DNA of 5,398 nucleotides from JALOAT01 sp041677345 (GTDB lineage Bacteria; Pseudomonadota; Gammaproteobacteria; Thiohalomonadales; Thiohalomonadaceae): contig JBAYQE010000129.1 of assembly GCA_041677345.1 (NCBI GenBank), positions 1-5,398 of the forward strand, read 5' to 3'. Every line of letters starts with the position of its first letter. The first letter of the stretch is position 1. This document shows positions 5,035-5,398 of the stretch, piece after piece. The notes beneath the pieces were generated by a model. That model searched no databases. It was not told the origin of the DNA and saw only the letters and a list, made by a program, of their open reading frames with translations. The position numbers and the translations under genes were made by a program.

Positions 5035-5081
5035 GCGAACGTCCGAAGACGCTCGCAACATAGTTCCGGGAGTTTTTGAGC

Positions 5082-5357
5082 ATGAAGACCATTTATGTAG
5101 GCAACCTGCCGTTCAGTGCGTCTGCGGACGACGTTCGTAACCTGTTCGCACAGCACGGCAACGTGCAGTCCGTCAAGCTGGTAACCGACCGTGAAACCGG
5201 CCGCCCCCGTGGTTTCGGCTTCGTGGAAATGGATGCCGGCGGTGCTGATGCCGCCATCCGAGCCCTCGACAATACCAATTTCGGTGGGCGCAACCTGCGA
5301 GTGAACGAAGCGCAGGAGCGCAAACCCGCACCCCGCGTCAGCCAGCCCCGTCGCTGA
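5082..5357 (+). CDS. Single-RRM RNA-binding protein
   Basis: The 91-residue protein is one RNA recognition motif with a short basic tail. RNP2 is IYVGNL (4-9), with Y5 as an RNA-stacking aromatic. RNP1 is RGFGFVEM (43-50), with F45 and F47 as the other two stacking aromatics; its last position is Met where Phe/Tyr is usual. The beta-alpha-beta order around these is normal, with DRETGRPRG as the usual loop before RNP1. The tail (80-91) is rich in Arg, Lys and Pro. Such short bacterial RRM proteins, best known from cyanobacteria and proteobacteria, bind single-stranded RNA and are often cold-induced, but the targets here are unknown. ATG 5082 has GGGAG at 5068-5072; an in-frame TTG at 5076 would add two residues and is less likely. 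It is monocistronic: its own leader precedes it and a terminator follows. Confidence 0.9.
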   Translation: MKTIYVGNLPFSASADDVRNLFAQHGNVQSVKLVTDRETGRPRGFGFVEMDAGGADAAIRALDNTNFGGRNLRVNEAQERKPAPRVSQPRR

Positions 5358-5363
5358 TCTCCC

Positions 5364-5398
5364 CGGACGTGGCTGCGCCCGCGGCCACGTCCGTTCTC
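5364..5398 (+). terminator. Rho-independent terminator-like hairpin after the RRM gene
   Basis: CGGACGTGGC (5364-5373) pairs perfectly with GCCACGTCCG (5384-5393), and the stem can continue inward by TGC/GCG (one wobble) to a four-base GCCC loop. It begins six bases after the stop. TTCTC follows and the window then ends, so the full U-tract is not visible. Confidence 0.7.

Overview
This is a GC-rich (about 60-65 percent by eye), densely coding chromosomal window. Its gene content and order fit a gammaproteobacterium, plausibly of the Chromatiales/Ectothiorhodospiraceae or Pseudomonas-like type. A CsiV-family protein, NagZ, a 6-oxopurine-type methylthioinosine phosphorylase and RlmD point that way; the order is an inference, not a proven taxonomy. 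There are no mobile elements, CRISPR arrays, tRNA or rRNA genes. All genes look intact except the first, which is cut by the window edge.

Layout. Bases 1-461 (+): the C-terminal end of the 23S rRNA methyltransferase gene rlmD, overlapping a small single-domain cupin (ATGA overlap). Bases 462-619: non-coding, with a hairpin that may end that unit and a possible promoter almost touching the next start codon. Bases 620-2662 (+): a compact unit of a CYTH/triphosphate-tunnel enzyme, a YkuD-fold L,D-transpeptidase-like protein without a signal peptide, and nagZ. Bases 2663-2762: two mutually exclusive hairpins, then a -10 element and Shine-Dalgarno for the next unit. Bases 2763-4082 (+): hypoxanthine-guanine phosphoribosyltransferase (hpt) and an MtnP-family methylthioinosine phosphorylase. 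Bases 4083-4191: a convergent intergenic spacer with a branched inverted-repeat structure and the terminator of the opposing gene. Bases 4192-4821 (-): an exported CsiV-family protein. Bases 4822-5081: a divergent intergenic region with a perfect palindrome, a consensus -35 box and a structured leader. Bases 5082-5357 (+): a 91-residue single-RRM RNA-binding protein followed by a strong terminator-like hairpin at the window end.

How the genes fit together. Two salvage themes stand out. First, the YkuD protein next to NagZ appears cytoplasmic. With NagZ, which trims imported anhydro-muropeptides in the cytoplasm, it may serve peptidoglycan recycling as an L,D-carboxypeptidase (as reported for Acinetobacter ElsL/LdtK) rather than cross-linking in the periplasm. 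Second, the phosphorylase carries the Asn that marks 6-oxopurine specificity, so its expected product is hypoxanthine. The gene 21 bases upstream encodes the enzyme that turns hypoxanthine into IMP, giving a two-step methylthioadenosine-derived purine salvage module. I see no clearly undescribed system; the most useful leads are these two functional pairings and the structured non-coding segments.
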